Assembly (NCBI GenBank): GCA_015061285.1
Contig: SUWW01000007.1
Span: 1 to 64,000 of the forward strand
DNA from: Bacteroidales bacterium
Lineage (GTDB): Bacteria > Bacteroidota > Bacteroidia > Bacteroidales > Marinilabiliaceae
Direction: 5' to 3'
Length of the DNA stretch: 64,000 nt
Shown: one piece after another, positions 15,990-25,665 of the stretch
Layout of the letters: each line of letters opens with the position of its first letter
Position numbering within the stretch: position 1 is the stretch's first letter
The notes under the pieces: model-generated
What the model saw: the letters and a program-made list of their open reading frames with translations, nothing else
The model's database searches: none
Told to the model about the DNA's origin: nothing
Translations under genes and position numbers: made by a program

Positions 15990-17120
15990 TCAGGGCCTTG
16001 GCATACGCAGATAACCTGCCATACTTAGCATGAGGTCCGTCATGATGATACGAACACTGCCGTTCTGTTCAATCTCGGCAAGTCCGCTGTTTAGAAAATT
16101 ATATAATTGGATGTAGTTTCCTACGTGAACAAATTGAGCAAATTTACGCACAAATTCTTCCTCTTCGTCGGTCATGTAGCTGAGATGGGCATTGTCGAGG
16201 TTATACATAAAACTCTCGCGAAGCATGTGTATGCTGTATGTAATCATGCTTTTTATTGTCTCAGGTGACTGACTTCTGAGTGACTCTACACATGCTTCAA
16301 TTTTGGGTACGTTGGATGTGTAGGCCGAACGCATCAGGTTTTTGAAGAATTCGAAATTGCGTCGGCTGCTTTCGTCGGCAGTGACAATCGATTCGAGACG
16401 GCAGACGTTGCCCATCGACACATGCACCGCGCGTTGAGCCTTGTCGTCTGGCAAGTTGTAGCGTTCTTTTACGTATGCATACATACTATCGTCGTCGATA
16501 GGCGACATGTTTATGCGTTGTACGCGGCTGAGAATGGTGGGTATGATGGTGCCAAAATTCTCGCTCACTAAGATGAATATTGTGTTGGTGGGGGGCTCTT
16601 CAAGAATTTTCAAAATCTTGTTTGATGTGCTTTCGTTCATCAATTCTGGCTCCCAAATAAGCATTATTTGCTTCTCCGACTCGTAGGGTGTGAGGCGTAG
16701 TTTCTTGTGTATGTTGGCTGCTTCGCTGGTGCCTATTATGCCTTGCTTTTTGCCGCCAATGAAGTCGAACCATTGCTGTGCCGAAAAATATGTATGCGCA
16801 GCAAACATCTCGCGCCATTTGGGCAATAGGTCGTCGCTCACTGTAGATGTGCTTGAGGTGTTGACAATTGGGAAAACTTGGTGAAAATCGGGATGTGCCA
16901 ATTTTTTGAATTTCAAGCATGACGGACATTCGCCACAAGAATCACCATGCGACTTGTTGCCAGTGCAGCATATATACTGCGCAAAAGCTACAGCAAGAGG
17001 TAATGCTCCGCATCCTTCGGGACCTGCAAATAGCATGGCGTGGGGCACACGATTGTCGGCATACATATGCAGCAATCGTTGCTTTATTTCGGTTTGTCCA
17101 ACTATTTCTTTTAGGAGCAT
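15990..17120 (-). CDS. holB: DNA polymerase III, delta-prime subunit
   Basis: This 376-residue AAA+ clamp-loader subunit opens the sliding clamp together with delta and the gamma/tau ATPases. The N-terminus (EIVGQTEIKQRL, then PHAMLFAGPEGCGALPLA) is the AAA+ domain. The P-loop lacks the GKT/S ending, which fits delta-prime being a non-hydrolysing stator. A zinc module is seen in CCTGNKSHGDSCGECPSC near 51-68, and the sensor/SRC-like region is LSRVQRI. It is first in the minus-strand run holB-ricT-gldH-trmB-mrp, with its promoter presumably in 17121-17200. Confidence 0.93.
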   Translation of the reverse strand: MLLKEIVGQTEIKQRLLHMYADNRVPHAMLFAGPEGCGALPLAVAFAQYICCTGNKSHGDSCGECPSCLKFKKLAHPDFHQVFPIVNTSSTSTVSDDLLPKWREMFAAHTYFSAQQWFDFIGGKKQGIIGTSEAANIHKKLRLTPYESEKQIMLIWEPELMNESTSNKILKILEEPPTNTIFILVSENFGTIIPTILSRVQRINMSPIDDDSMYAYVKERYNLPDDKAQRAVHVSMGNVCRLESIVTADESSRRNFEFFKNLMRSAYTSNVPKIEACVESLRSQSPETIKSMITYSIHMLRESFMYNLDNAHLSYMTDEEEEFVRKFAQFVHVGNYIQLYNFLNSGLAEIEQNGSVRIIMTDLMLSMAGYLRMPRP

Positions 17121-17274
17121 TAGAGCGCTTTTTCGTTGTAATACATTTTAGGGTTCGAAGTTACAAAATTTACTGTAGGTCAATTTGACTATTTGCATTT
17201 TGACTACCATCTGCATTGCAAAAACATATTTTTGTTATAAATATCTAATACGAGGCTTATTAGCATCAAGTGAC

Positions 17275-17282
17275 TACATTTG
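17275..17282 (+). promoter_or_regulatory. -7 promoter element of the radical SAM gene
   Basis: TACATTTG matches the Bacteroidetes -7 box TAnnTTTG and is followed by CGCCC, as at four other promoters in this window. No clear TTTG was seen 19-22 bp upstream. The site sits on the TTG at 17280 and so argues for translation starting at the ATG at 17313. Confidence 0.6.
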
Positions 17283-17312
17283 CGCCCTAATTATTTGCCA
17301 ATCAAGATACGT

Positions 17313-18089
17313 ATGAGCACAATACTCTTTCCCGCACCAATTTTTGGCCCTGTTCATAGCCGACGATTGGGAGTTTCGCTTGGTATTAATCTGTTGCCAG
17401 CCGACAGAAAACTTTGTTCGTTCGATTGCCTCTATTGTGAATGTGGTTTCAATCTTAAGCAAAATAGCAAGCCTACAATACCTTCACATGCCGAAGTTCG
17501 ATCGGCGCTCGAATCGAAATTGCAACAGATGACCGCCGAAGGTCAGCTGCCCGATGTGATTACTTATGCAGGCAATGGCGAGCCAACCATTCATCCAGAA
17601 TTTGCTGAAATAATTGGCGATACCATAGAACTGCGAAATACCTATGCTCCTAAAGCAAAAGTGGCAGTGCTGACCAACTCGTCGCGATTGGGCGATAGTA
17701 AAGTTCGTAATGCACTAAAACTTGTTGACGATTGCATTGCAAAACTCGATTCAGGCCGAGTGTCGACGATAGAAAAACTCGATCGACCGAATTATAAATA
17801 TGATATAGAAAAAACAATAGAGCAAATAGCGTCAATGGGCGACAACTTAGCAGTGCAGACCATGTTTGTGCGTTGGCAAGAAAATGGCGAAAGTATTGAT
17901 AATATGGGCGATGCCGATGTTCTGCCGTGGCTTGATGCCTTGCGTAAAATCAAGCCACCGAGGCTCATGATTTACACCATCGACCGCGACACTCCGCTCA
18001 ATACAATGAGCAAAGCTACCCATCAAGAACTCGATGCCTTGGCCGCTCGAGCAAGAGAAATAGTCAAAAACGTTAGTATTTCTTACTAA
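17313..18089 (+). CDS. Radical SAM protein
   Basis: This 258-residue protein carries the [4Fe-4S]/SAM motif C-x3-C-x2-C at C35, C39 and C42 (KLCSFDCLYCEC). It also has TYAGNGEPTIHPEF, a radical-SAM GGE-like strand, and LTNSS and DCIAKLDSG later. N-terminal PIFGPVHSRRLGVSLGINLLP is typical of the COG0731 group (wyosine-synthase-like and related proteins of unknown reaction). The substrate cannot be read from sequence. The start at 17313 is chosen over a TTG 33 bases upstream, which overlaps the promoter. It is followed after 48 bp by hisS, which has its own -7 box. Confidence 0.88.
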   Translation: MSTILFPAPIFGPVHSRRLGVSLGINLLPADRKLCSFDCLYCECGFNLKQNSKPTIPSHAEVRSALESKLQQMTAEGQLPDVITYAGNGEPTIHPEFAEIIGDTIELRNTYAPKAKVAVLTNSSRLGDSKVRNALKLVDDCIAKLDSGRVSTIEKLDRPNYKYDIEKTIEQIASMGDNLAVQTMFVRWQENGESIDNMGDADVLPWLDALRKIKPPRLMIYTIDRDTPLNTMSKATHQELDALAARAREIVKNVSISY

Positions 18090-18108
18090 ATATCAGTCGC
18101 ATAAGTGT

Positions 18109-18116
18109 TAACTTTG
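18109..18116 (+). promoter_or_regulatory. -7 promoter element of hisS
   Basis: TAACTTTG, followed by CGCTC, fits TAnnTTTG. It lies 21 bp upstream of the hisS ATG. The upstream -33 box is weak. Confidence 0.6.
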
Positions 18117-18137
18117 CGCTCAAAAACAAAATTATAA

Positions 18138-19499
18138 ATGGTAATTACAAAACCTTCTATTCCAAAGGGAACACGCGATTTCTCGCCGGCCGAGATGGTG
18201 CGTCGCAATTATATTTTTGACACAATAAAAGCAGTTTTTGCTCTATATGGTTTTATGCCAATCGAGACTCCAGCTACCGAAAATCTATCTACGCTTTTAG
18301 GTAAGTATGGAGATGAAGGCGATAAATTGCTATTCAAAATACTTAACTCTGGCGATTTCTTGACATCAGCAGGAGCGCCATTAAGTGCCAATTCCGACAA
18401 AGCGTCGCTTCAAATTTGTGAAAAAGGTTTGCGCTACGACCTCACCGTGCCTTTCGCGCGTTTTGTAGTGCAACATCAGTCGGAGATAACGTTGCCATTT
18501 AAGCGTTATCAGATTCAGCCCGTTTGGCGTGCCGATCGTCCACAGAAAGGTCGTTATCGCGAATTCTATCAGTGCGATGTAGATATGGTTGGCTCTAATT
18601 CGCTCGTTTGCGAAGCAGAACTTGTTCAGATTGTAGATGAGGTCTTTCGTCGCTTAGATATTAACGTCACGCTCAAGATTAACAACCGCAAGGTGCTTGC
18701 TGGCATTGCGGAAGCTATTGGCGCTGCCGACCACATTGTGGACGTAACCGTAGCCATCGATAAACTCGAAAAAATAGGTCTCGAAAACGTCAATGCAGAG
18801 CTCCAATCGAAAGGCTTGAGTGACGATGCGATAGCAAAACTTCAGCCTATTCTACTTATGAAGGGTGATCGCGACGAAAAATTGGCGTCGTTGTCAAACA
18901 TACTTACAAACGAAGTTGGACAGAAAGGTATTGAGGAGTTGCGTACTCTCTTCGCATACATAGATGCACTCGGACTTGAACTCAAAACTGAGCTTGATCT
19001 TACTCTTGCACGTGGACTTAACTATTACACAGGTGCAATTTTTGAAGTGAAAGCCAACGATGTTGAAATTGGAAGTATTACGGGCGGCGGTCGCTACGAC
19101 GACTTGACAGGCATCTTTGGCCTGAAGGGACTTTCGGGCGTGGGTATCTCGTTCGGTGCTGATCGAATCTACGACGTACTTACACAACTCGATAAATTTC
19201 CTAAGCAGATAGCAGCTCAAGCCAAAGTGCTATTCGCAAACTTTGGTGGCGACGATGAGATATACACAATGAAAGTGATAGCTCAGTTCCGCAAAGCTGG
19301 AATTTGCTGCGACCTCTATCCCGATGCTGCGAAAATGAAGAAGCAGATGGCATTTGCCGATAAGCAAAATATGCTCTTTACTGCCATTTGTGGCGAGACA
19401 GAACGTAATGCAGGTCAGGTGACTATTAAGAATATGACCACCGGCGAGCAAAATAGTTTGCCCGTAGCAGAGGCAATCAGTTTGGTTGCTAAAGCATAA
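18138..19499 (+). CDS. hisS: Histidyl-tRNA synthetase
   Basis: This 453-residue class II synthetase charges tRNA-His. Motif 1 region PKGTRDFSP (9-17), motif 2 [17 protein letters not shown] (129-145) and the HisRS-specific [13 protein letters not shown] and [10 protein letters not shown] blocks are all present. The C-terminal 90 residues fit the anticodon-binding alpha/beta domain. The length is normal. It probably has its own promoter and possibly reads into the deaminase gene 45 bp downstream. Confidence 0.96.
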   Translation: MVITKPSIPKGTRDFSPAEMVRRNYIFDTIKAVFALYGFMPIETPATENLSTLLGKYGDEGDKLLFKILNSGDFLTSAGAPLSANSDKASLQICEKGLRYDLTVPFARFVVQHQSEITLPFKRYQIQPVWRADRPQKGRYREFYQCDVDMVGSNSLVCEAELVQIVDEVFRRLDINVTLKINNRKVLAGIAEAIGAADHIVDVTVAIDKLEKIGLENVNAELQSKGLSDDAIAKLQPILLMKGDRDEKLASLSNILTNEVGQKGIEELRTLFAYIDALGLELKTELDLTLARGLNYYTGAIFEVKANDVEIGSITGGGRYDDLTGIFGLKGLSGVGISFGADRIYDVLTQLDKFPKQIAAQAKVLFANFGGDDEIYTMKVIAQFRKAGICCDLYPDAAKMKKQMAFADKQNMLFTAICGETERNAGQVTIKNMTTGEQNSLPVAEAISLVAKA

Positions 19500-19544
19500 G
19501 TATAACAGTAGGCTTGTAGAGATTATTATTGATAAGTCATAGCA

Positions 19545-19985
19545 ATGAATAAGAACGATAAGCAATATCTATTAGACCAAAGATATTTGGCTATGGCGCG
19601 CATTTGGTCGCAAAACTCATATTGCAAACGCCGCCAAGTGGGAGCGTTGATGGTGAAAGATCAAATGATAATAAGTGATGGGTATAATGGTACGCCTTCG
19701 GGATTTGAAAACAATTGTGAAGATGAGAACAATCATACCTATCCATACGTACTACATGCTGAAGCTAATGCTATAACTAAAGTAGCAAAGAGTGCTAATA
19801 GCTCTATTGGTGCTACGCTCTACGTTACAGCGTCGCCATGTTTGGAGTGCGCTAAATTGATAATTCAAGCTGGTATAACGCGTGTGGTCTACAGCGAAGA
19901 CTATCGCTCTTCTGAGGGAATAGAATTGCTGAAACGTGCGAATATATTAGTTGACCAAATCGATGAAGAAATCATAATTAAGTAA
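19545..19985 (+). CDS. Deoxycytidylate (dCMP) deaminase family protein
   Basis: This 146-residue zinc deaminase has HAEANAI at 71-77 (zinc His plus catalytic Glu) and PCLECAK at 98-104 (two zinc Cys), with the family's N-terminal CKRRQVGALMV and DGYNGTPSG. Members of this ComEB-like group turn dCMP into dUMP, feeding thymidylate synthesis. It is 9 bp from the S41 protease gene, and the pairing dCMP deaminase-S41 peptidase is one I recall as recurrent in Bacteroidetes. Confidence 0.92.
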   Translation: MNKNDKQYLLDQRYLAMARIWSQNSYCKRRQVGALMVKDQMIISDGYNGTPSGFENNCEDENNHTYPYVLHAEANAITKVAKSANSSIGATLYVTASPCLECAKLIIQAGITRVVYSEDYRSSEGIELLKRANILVDQIDEEIIIK

Positions 19986-19994
19986 AAAGATCTC

Positions 19995-21635
19995 ATGAGT
20001 AAGAAAAACCTGATAGTACTCATACCTATACTTATGATGGGCGCTGCCATTACGGGTGTCTTTTTCGGACATCAAGCAGCAAAAGTGGGTTCGAGAAGCG
20101 TTGGCAATTTTATGTCGACACCACAACAATATATGCAAAACCCAAACTCTAAGCTGGGTACCATTGTGGACATTATTGAGCAGCAATATGTTGATGTGGT
20201 TGACCTCGATAGCATAACGGAACTTGTTATACCAGAGCTACTAAAACATCTCGATCCTCATTCCATATACATACCAGCTCGTAATCTTGCTCAAGTGAAC
20301 AATGAGCTAAAATCGAATTTTGGTGGTATAGGCGTGCAATTTACCATTCGCGAGGATACAGTAAATATAGTTTCGGTGATTTCGGGCGGTCCTGCGTCGA
20401 AACTTGGAGTGTTGCCAGGCGACAAAATCATAAAGGTGAATGGTTATGATTTTGTTGGTAAAAAGATTAGTAACGAGGTGGTTATGGATTCGCTTCGTGG
20501 CGAATTTGGTTCGAAGGTAAACGTCACACTATTGCGCAATCATGACGAGGAGATAAATATTGACATTATTCGTGGCGTCATACCTATGTATAGCGTCGAT
20601 GTGTCGTATATGCTCAACGATAGTGTAGGATACTTGCGCATAGACAGATTTGCTGAAAAAACCTACGAAGAGATGATGACTGGCATTGCTAAGCTTCGCT
20701 CGATGCATTGTACAAAACTCGTTGTCGATTTGCGCGGAAATTCAGGCGGATTGCTCGATGTGGTAATAAAAATGTGTAACGAATTCCTTCCGGCTAATGC
20801 CTTGATTGTATATACCGAAGGTGCACATCAATCGCGGGAAGAGACTCGCGCCAATGGATTGGGCACGTGTCAAGACTTGGGCGTTGTGGTGCTCATTGAC
20901 GAATACTCAGCTTCGGCAAGCGAGATTTTTGCTGGTGCTATGCAAGATAATGATAGAGGCATAATTATCGGGCGACGCTCGTTTGGTAAAGGTCTCGTGC
21001 AAACGCAGATGGAGCTCTTCGATCAGTCGGCGCTTCGACTCACCATTGCACGCTATCATACTCCAAGCGGACGTTGCATACAACGCCCATACAGCGATGG
21101 TGTCGATGACTATTATGAAGATACATATAAACGTTATTCGTCGGGCGAACTCTTCAATGCTGATAGTGTGAAAGTGGATGAAAATCAGAGTTATACTACC
21201 ATTGGTGGAAGAGTAGTGTTTGGTGGTGGAGGCATCATTCCCGACATATTTGTGCCGCGCGATACTACCATAGCATCAAACTATCTGATAGCACTTAGAA
21301 CCAAAAACGTGATATACAATTTCTCGCTCGACTATGCCGATAAACATCGCAACGATAACATAGGCAAGATGAACAACGAGCAGCTGATAAACTTCTTGAA
21401 GCACGCCAACTTGATGAGCGAAATTGAAGCCTATGCAGCTAAGAAAGGCGTTGTGTATACCAAAACAATTAAGAACGACGAGAAAAAATATATACTTACC
21501 GAAGCGCGTGCTCTTATTGGACGTAATTTGCGAGACAATGAAGTCTTCTACCCAATACTCAATGAAGCCGACGATGTGGTGATGAAAGCGCTCGAAGTGA
21601 TTAATAGTGGCGAGACGGTGTTGAACGTGCGTTGA
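19995..21635 (+). CDS. S41 C-terminal-processing protease with PDZ domain
   Basis: This 546-residue exported or membrane-anchored protease has hydrophobic segment 6-26 as signal/anchor. A PDZ domain covers about 100-190 (FGGIGVQFTI, GGPASKLGVLPGDKI), and the S41 core has LVVDLRGNSGG, DEYSASASEI with the catalytic Ser among S305-S309, and SFGKGLVQ with K332 as general base. CtpA/Prc-type proteases trim or degrade proteins from the C-terminus in the periplasm. The ~150-residue C-terminal helical extension is usual for the Bacteroidetes form. Confidence 0.93.
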   Translation: MSKKNLIVLIPILMMGAAITGVFFGHQAAKVGSRSVGNFMSTPQQYMQNPNSKLGTIVDIIEQQYVDVVDLDSITELVIPELLKHLDPHSIYIPARNLAQVNNELKSNFGGIGVQFTIREDTVNIVSVISGGPASKLGVLPGDKIIKVNGYDFVGKKISNEVVMDSLRGEFGSKVNVTLLRNHDEEINIDIIRGVIPMYSVDVSYMLNDSVGYLRIDRFAEKTYEEMMTGIAKLRSMHCTKLVVDLRGNSGGLLDVVIKMCNEFLPANALIVYTEGAHQSREETRANGLGTCQDLGVVVLIDEYSASASEIFAGAMQDNDRGIIIGRRSFGKGLVQTQMELFDQSALRLTIARYHTPSGRCIQRPYSDGVDDYYEDTYKRYSSGELFNADSVKVDENQSYTTIGGRVVFGGGGIIPDIFVPRDTTIASNYLIALRTKNVIYNFSLDYADKHRNDNIGKMNNEQLINFLKHANLMSEIEAYAAKKGVVYTKTIKNDEKKYILTEARALIGRNLRDNEVFYPILNEADDVVMKALEVINSGETVLNVR

Positions 21636-21642
21636 TTGGAGA

Positions 21643-22077
21643 ATGTTCACCGCAAGCTACGTTGGACTATTCCTATCGGCATTTGTTTCAGCAACACTGT
21701 TTCCGATGGCTTCGGAAGCTGTATTGTCTGCGATGCTTATTGGCGGTTTCGATGTGGTGGCTTGTGTGTCGATAGCTACAGTAGGTAATTGGTTGGGAAG
21801 TCTTACAACATATGCCATAGGACGCTTGGGCAACCTTGCAGCTATAGAGCGCTGGTTGCGCATAAAACCAGAAGATACTCAGCGCTATGAGCGTTATGCT
21901 CGTAAATATGGATATTGGGTAGGATTGTTGATATGGGTGCCTTTTGTCGGTGACATATTGGCAGTGTGTATGGGATTAGTACGAACTCCTATATTATTGT
22001 CGGCTGCGATGATATTTATAGGCAAATTATTACGATATATATTTTTTGCATACGTAACACTTGGTATAATTAGTTAA
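21643..22077 (+). CDS. YqaA-type small DedA-superfamily membrane protein
   Basis: This 144-residue inner-membrane protein has hydrophobic segments at about 5-25, 30-58, 92-112 and 115-140. The motif GNWLGSLTTYAIGRLGN and the following ERYARKYGYWVGLLIWVPFVGD match the YqaA branch of the SNARE-associated/DedA superfamily (VTT domain), whose larger members are linked to lipid scrambling or flipping. No function is established for this short branch to my knowledge. Gaps of 7 and 10 bp to its neighbours suggest cotranscription. Confidence 0.85.
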   Translation: MFTASYVGLFLSAFVSATLFPMASEAVLSAMLIGGFDVVACVSIATVGNWLGSLTTYAIGRLGNLAAIERWLRIKPEDTQRYERYARKYGYWVGLLIWVPFVGDILAVCMGLVRTPILLSAAMIFIGKLLRYIFFAYVTLGIIS

Positions 22078-22087
22078 GTAGAGAAGC

Positions 22088-23218
22088 ATGGATAAAAAAT
22101 ATGACATATTGGTTGTAGGTTCAGGCCTATTTGGCGCAGTGTTCGCTGCCGAAGCTCACAAAAAAGGTTTGAAGGTTTTGGTTATCGATAAGCGTAAACA
22201 CTGTGGAGGAAATGTTTATTGCGAAAATATAGATGGCATAAACGTGCATAAATATGGTGCTCATATTTTCCATACTTCGGATGTAGAGGTTTGGCGCTAT
22301 GTCAACAATATTGTGGAGATGAATCGCTATACCAATCAGCCAGTGGCGAACTATAAGGGAAAACTCTACAATTTGCCGTTTAATATGAATACTTTCTATC
22401 AGATGTGGGGTGTAACTACGCCTGCCGAAGCCAAAGCTAAGATAGAAGAACAACGACAAGCTGTATTGAAACGTATGCGTGCTGCCAATGTAGTGGAGCC
22501 TCGCAATCTCGAAGAGCAAGCTCGAATGCTCATTGGCGACGATATTTTTGAAATACTCATAAAAGGCTATACCGAAAAGCAGTGGGGACGTTCATGCGAA
22601 GAGCTTCCAGCCTTCATTATCAAACGATTGCCAGTGCGTTTTACGTTCGATAATAATTATTTCAACGACAACTATCAAGGAATCCCTATCGGCGGTTATA
22701 ATCGCTTGATTGACGGACTATTGAACGGAATTGAGGTTCGAGTAGATACCGACTATTTCAAAAACCGTGAGATGTTCGACAATATTGCAAATACTATTGT
22801 GTTTACAGGTCAAATAGACGAATTCTTCGATTACAAACTTGGTCATTTGCACTATCGCACAGTGCGATTCGAGCAAGAACAGTTCAATACCTCTAATTAT
22901 CAGGGTAATGCCGTTGTCAACTACACCGCTGCCGATGTGCCCTACACGCGTATTATAGAGCATAAACATTTTGAATTTGGATCGCAGCAGACTACAATAA
23001 TATCACGCGAATACTCCACTGAGTGGCGCGATGGTATGGAACCATATTATCCAATAAATGACGAACGAAACAACAAACTTGCCGAGCAATATCGCGAGTT
23101 GGGGGCCAAGACTGATAATGTGATATTTGGTGGTCGTTTGGCAGAATATAAGTATTTCGATATGGACAAAGTGGTGCGAAGTGCGCTCGATGCATTCCGA
23201 AAATTCAAGAAAAACTAA
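22088..23218 (+). CDS. glf: UDP-galactopyranose mutase
   Basis: This 376-residue FAD enzyme interconverts UDP-galactopyranose and UDP-galactofuranose, the donor for galactofuranose in surface glycans. The FAD loop is VVGSGLFGAVFAAEA (6-20), then CGGNVYCENIDGINVHKYGAHIFHT with the conserved loop, and GYTEKQWGR in the middle. Length and motifs are normal. It supplies precursors for the exporter genes that follow, although no galactofuranosyltransferase is in the window. Confidence 0.95.
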   Translation: MDKKYDILVVGSGLFGAVFAAEAHKKGLKVLVIDKRKHCGGNVYCENIDGINVHKYGAHIFHTSDVEVWRYVNNIVEMNRYTNQPVANYKGKLYNLPFNMNTFYQMWGVTTPAEAKAKIEEQRQAVLKRMRAANVVEPRNLEEQARMLIGDDIFEILIKGYTEKQWGRSCEELPAFIIKRLPVRFTFDNNYFNDNYQGIPIGGYNRLIDGLLNGIEVRVDTDYFKNREMFDNIANTIVFTGQIDEFFDYKLGHLHYRTVRFEQEQFNTSNYQGNAVVNYTAADVPYTRIIEHKHFEFGSQQTTIISREYSTEWRDGMEPYYPINDERNNKLAEQYRELGAKTDNVIFGGRLAEYKYFDMDKVVRSALDAFRKFKKN

Positions 23219-23249
23219 AGAACAACAACAAATAAATAACATCACCTAA

Positions 23250-25649
23250 ATGATGATACGTAGATTAACAATTCTCCTAATTACTGTCATTGTTAGTACT
23301 GTGGCAGTGTATGCGCAGTCGAATCTTGATATGAGTCAATTACGCAATGTTGATGTTGCGGCGTTGTCGGATGATCAAATTAAGCAGATATATGACAAAA
23401 TGAAGTCGAGGGGTTACTCTTGGCAGCAAGTACGTGCTATGGGTAAAGCTCGAGGAATGTCCGATTCGCAACTCTCATTGCTTGAATCTCGATTGAAGTC
23501 TATTAAGAATAGCACTACGAAAAGCTATTCTAAAGCACAACGGACAACAACTACTACTAACAAAAGTAGCAACGTTTTGGATAATAAGAATTTGGTCAAT
23601 ATTACGCTCGACGACCCAGAGGTGTTTGGTTATGAGATGTTTAATGTCGAAAAGTTGACTTTTGAGCCCAATGCCAATATTCCTGTCTCCGACAATTATA
23701 TTCTTGGCGCAGGCGACGAGATTGTCATCGACTTGAGGGGCAATTCTACAATGAACTACGATGTATATGTGGAAACTTCGGGTGCTATTGAGTTGCCATT
23801 GGTAGGCCCTATATATGTTGCAGGCTTGTCGATTAGTGAGGCTCGTCGTCGCATCGAACAAAAACTATCTACCATAGTTAGCGATATTGGTCATGGCACA
23901 ATAGCCAACATACATACTGGTAAATTGCGTACCATTAACGTAACTATTATGGGTGAGGTTAGAGCCCCAGGAACCTACACAATCAATGGTGCTGCTTCAC
24001 TTTTCAATGCTTTACACTTTTCTGGCGGACCGTCGTTTCAGGGTTCGTTTCGCGATATTCAACTGATACGTAAAGGAAAAATAGTTGCCCATTTAGATGT
24101 ATATGACCTTATTGTGAGAGGAAAAATCGATGAGAAAGAGCATTTGCTTGATGGCGACATCATTTTGGTTCCTACATATCAAAAACGCGTGCGTGTTGAA
24201 GGCGAATTCAAGCGTACGGGCTATTTCGAGGCAAAAGAGGGTGAAACGGTAAAAGATATTATTGAATTTGCTGGCGGTTTTAGTGCATACGCAAACACAA
24301 AAGCTGTAGAACTCTATCATGTTGGCCCCAAAGGGTTGAACTTCAAAAGCGTAGATCTCAACTCGAGTGAGTTGATTGCTAATGGAGACAGTATTGTAGC
24401 TCGAAAACTCAAAACCGGTCGTCTCGACAATATGGTGAATATAGAAGGTGGTGTGTTCAAACCTGGAAACTATGAATATACAGATGGTTTAACGCTTAAA
24501 GATTTGGTAGATCAAGCTGGAGGTCTGCAAGAAAATGCGTTCCCATATCGCGGTGTCATCACTCGACTAAAAGCGGACCATACCACGCTAATGGCGCTCA
24601 ATTTCAATGTTGACGATTTGCGAAATGGCAAATACAATACGCAGCTACAAGCCAACGATTCTATTCAAATAGCAGTTTTGAATTCTATGATTGAACGCTC
24701 TATTGTTATTATTAATGGTGCGGTCAACAAGCCCGGTGAGTATAATTACAGAGAAGGCTTGTCGGTAGGCGATTTGATTTTGCTTGCTGGAGGTGCCAAA
24801 GAGTTCGCTTCTACACATGTTAGTATAGTTCGCCGTCTCGACTATTCTGCACGTGAGACCGAAACAATACGTATGGGCGAAATGAATAAAATAACCATAA
24901 ACAAAGATCTTTCGCTCGATGATAAAGGAAGCAACGAACTACTGATGCCCTACGATGTAGTTACTGTTTATGAATATCCAACGGCAAATGTTGGAGGTAT
25001 TGTTACGCTGAATGGCGAAGTGATGTATAGTGGCGAGTATAGTTTGCTAAGTAAAAACGAAACAGTTTCGCAACTTATAGAGCGTGCAGGAGGTTTGACT
25101 TCATCGGCATACGCTGCGGGTGCGCGTCTTTATCGTATGGTATTGCTGAGCGATAAAGAACGATTGATAAAAGAGCAACAAGCATTTGCTATGGGCGATA
25201 CCTCAATTCATTTCGAAGATAAGTATGAATTGGTAAGTTTTGAATTGAACGATATCCTGACCCACAAGAAAGGAGCTTTAGACATGATACTCAAAAATGG
25301 CGACGAAATCGACATTCCAATGCAGCAGCAAACTGTGCGTGTGGGTGGTGAGGTGCTTAATCCTATTTCAGTCTCTTATGTGGAAGGCGATAATGCCAAA
25401 GATTATATACTTAAGGCTGGAGGTTTTAGCAGCAATGCTCGCAAAAGATCAACCTATGTAGTTATGCCTAACGGTAAAGCCGTAGCTACGCGGCACTTCT
25501 TGTTCTTCCGTCGCTATCCGAAGGTTGAACCTGGTAGCGAGGTGATTGTACCTACGAAACCTGAGTCAACTATGTCTGTGCCCACAGTGGTGTCGATTGC
25601 AAGTTCGCTTACTACCATAGCAGTTCTTATTATTTCCGTTATAAAATAG
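23250..25649 (+). CDS. Outer-membrane polysaccharide export protein (Wza-like, multiple SLBB)
   Basis: This 799-residue protein has signal peptide 1-23 (VSTVAVYAQ). An N-terminal helical segment is followed by a poly-export domain (NYILGAGDEIVIDLRG, near 148-163), then about six SLBB-type beta-grasp repeats, recognisable as G-E-V-x-x-P-G-x-Y and similar (VNKPGEYNYREGLSVGDLI). A final hydrophobic segment, about 777-797, is likely the membrane helix. Wza-family proteins form the outer-membrane channel for capsule or exopolysaccharide. Two ATGs (23250, 23253) are possible starts. The next gene, 16 bp away, is its chain-length partner. Confidence 0.9.
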   Translation: MMIRRLTILLITVIVSTVAVYAQSNLDMSQLRNVDVAALSDDQIKQIYDKMKSRGYSWQQVRAMGKARGMSDSQLSLLESRLKSIKNSTTKSYSKAQRTTTTTNKSSNVLDNKNLVNITLDDPEVFGYEMFNVEKLTFEPNANIPVSDNYILGAGDEIVIDLRGNSTMNYDVYVETSGAIELPLVGPIYVAGLSISEARRRIEQKLSTIVSDIGHGTIANIHTGKLRTINVTIMGEVRAPGTYTINGAASLFNALHFSGGPSFQGSFRDIQLIRKGKIVAHLDVYDLIVRGKIDEKEHLLDGDIILVPTYQKRVRVEGEFKRTGYFEAKEGETVKDIIEFAGGFSAYANTKAVELYHVGPKGLNFKSVDLNSSELIANGDSIVARKLKTGRLDNMVNIEGGVFKPGNYEYTDGLTLKDLVDQAGGLQENAFPYRGVITRLKADHTTLMALNFNVDDLRNGKYNTQLQANDSIQIAVLNSMIERSIVIINGAVNKPGEYNYREGLSVGDLILLAGGAKEFASTHVSIVRRLDYSARETETIRMGEMNKITINKDLSLDDKGSNELLMPYDVVTVYEYPTANVGGIVTLNGEVMYSGEYSLLSKNETVSQLIERAGGLTSSAYAAGARLYRMVLLSDKERLIKEQQAFAMGDTSIHFEDKYELVSFELNDILTHKKGALDMILKNGDEIDIPMQQQTVRVGGEVLNPISVSYVEGDNAKDYILKAGGFSSNARKRSTYVVMPNGKAVATRHFLFFRRYPKVEPGSEVIVPTKPESTMSVPTVVSIASSLTTIAVLIISVIK

Positions 25650-25665
25650 ATAGTTAGTAAAATAC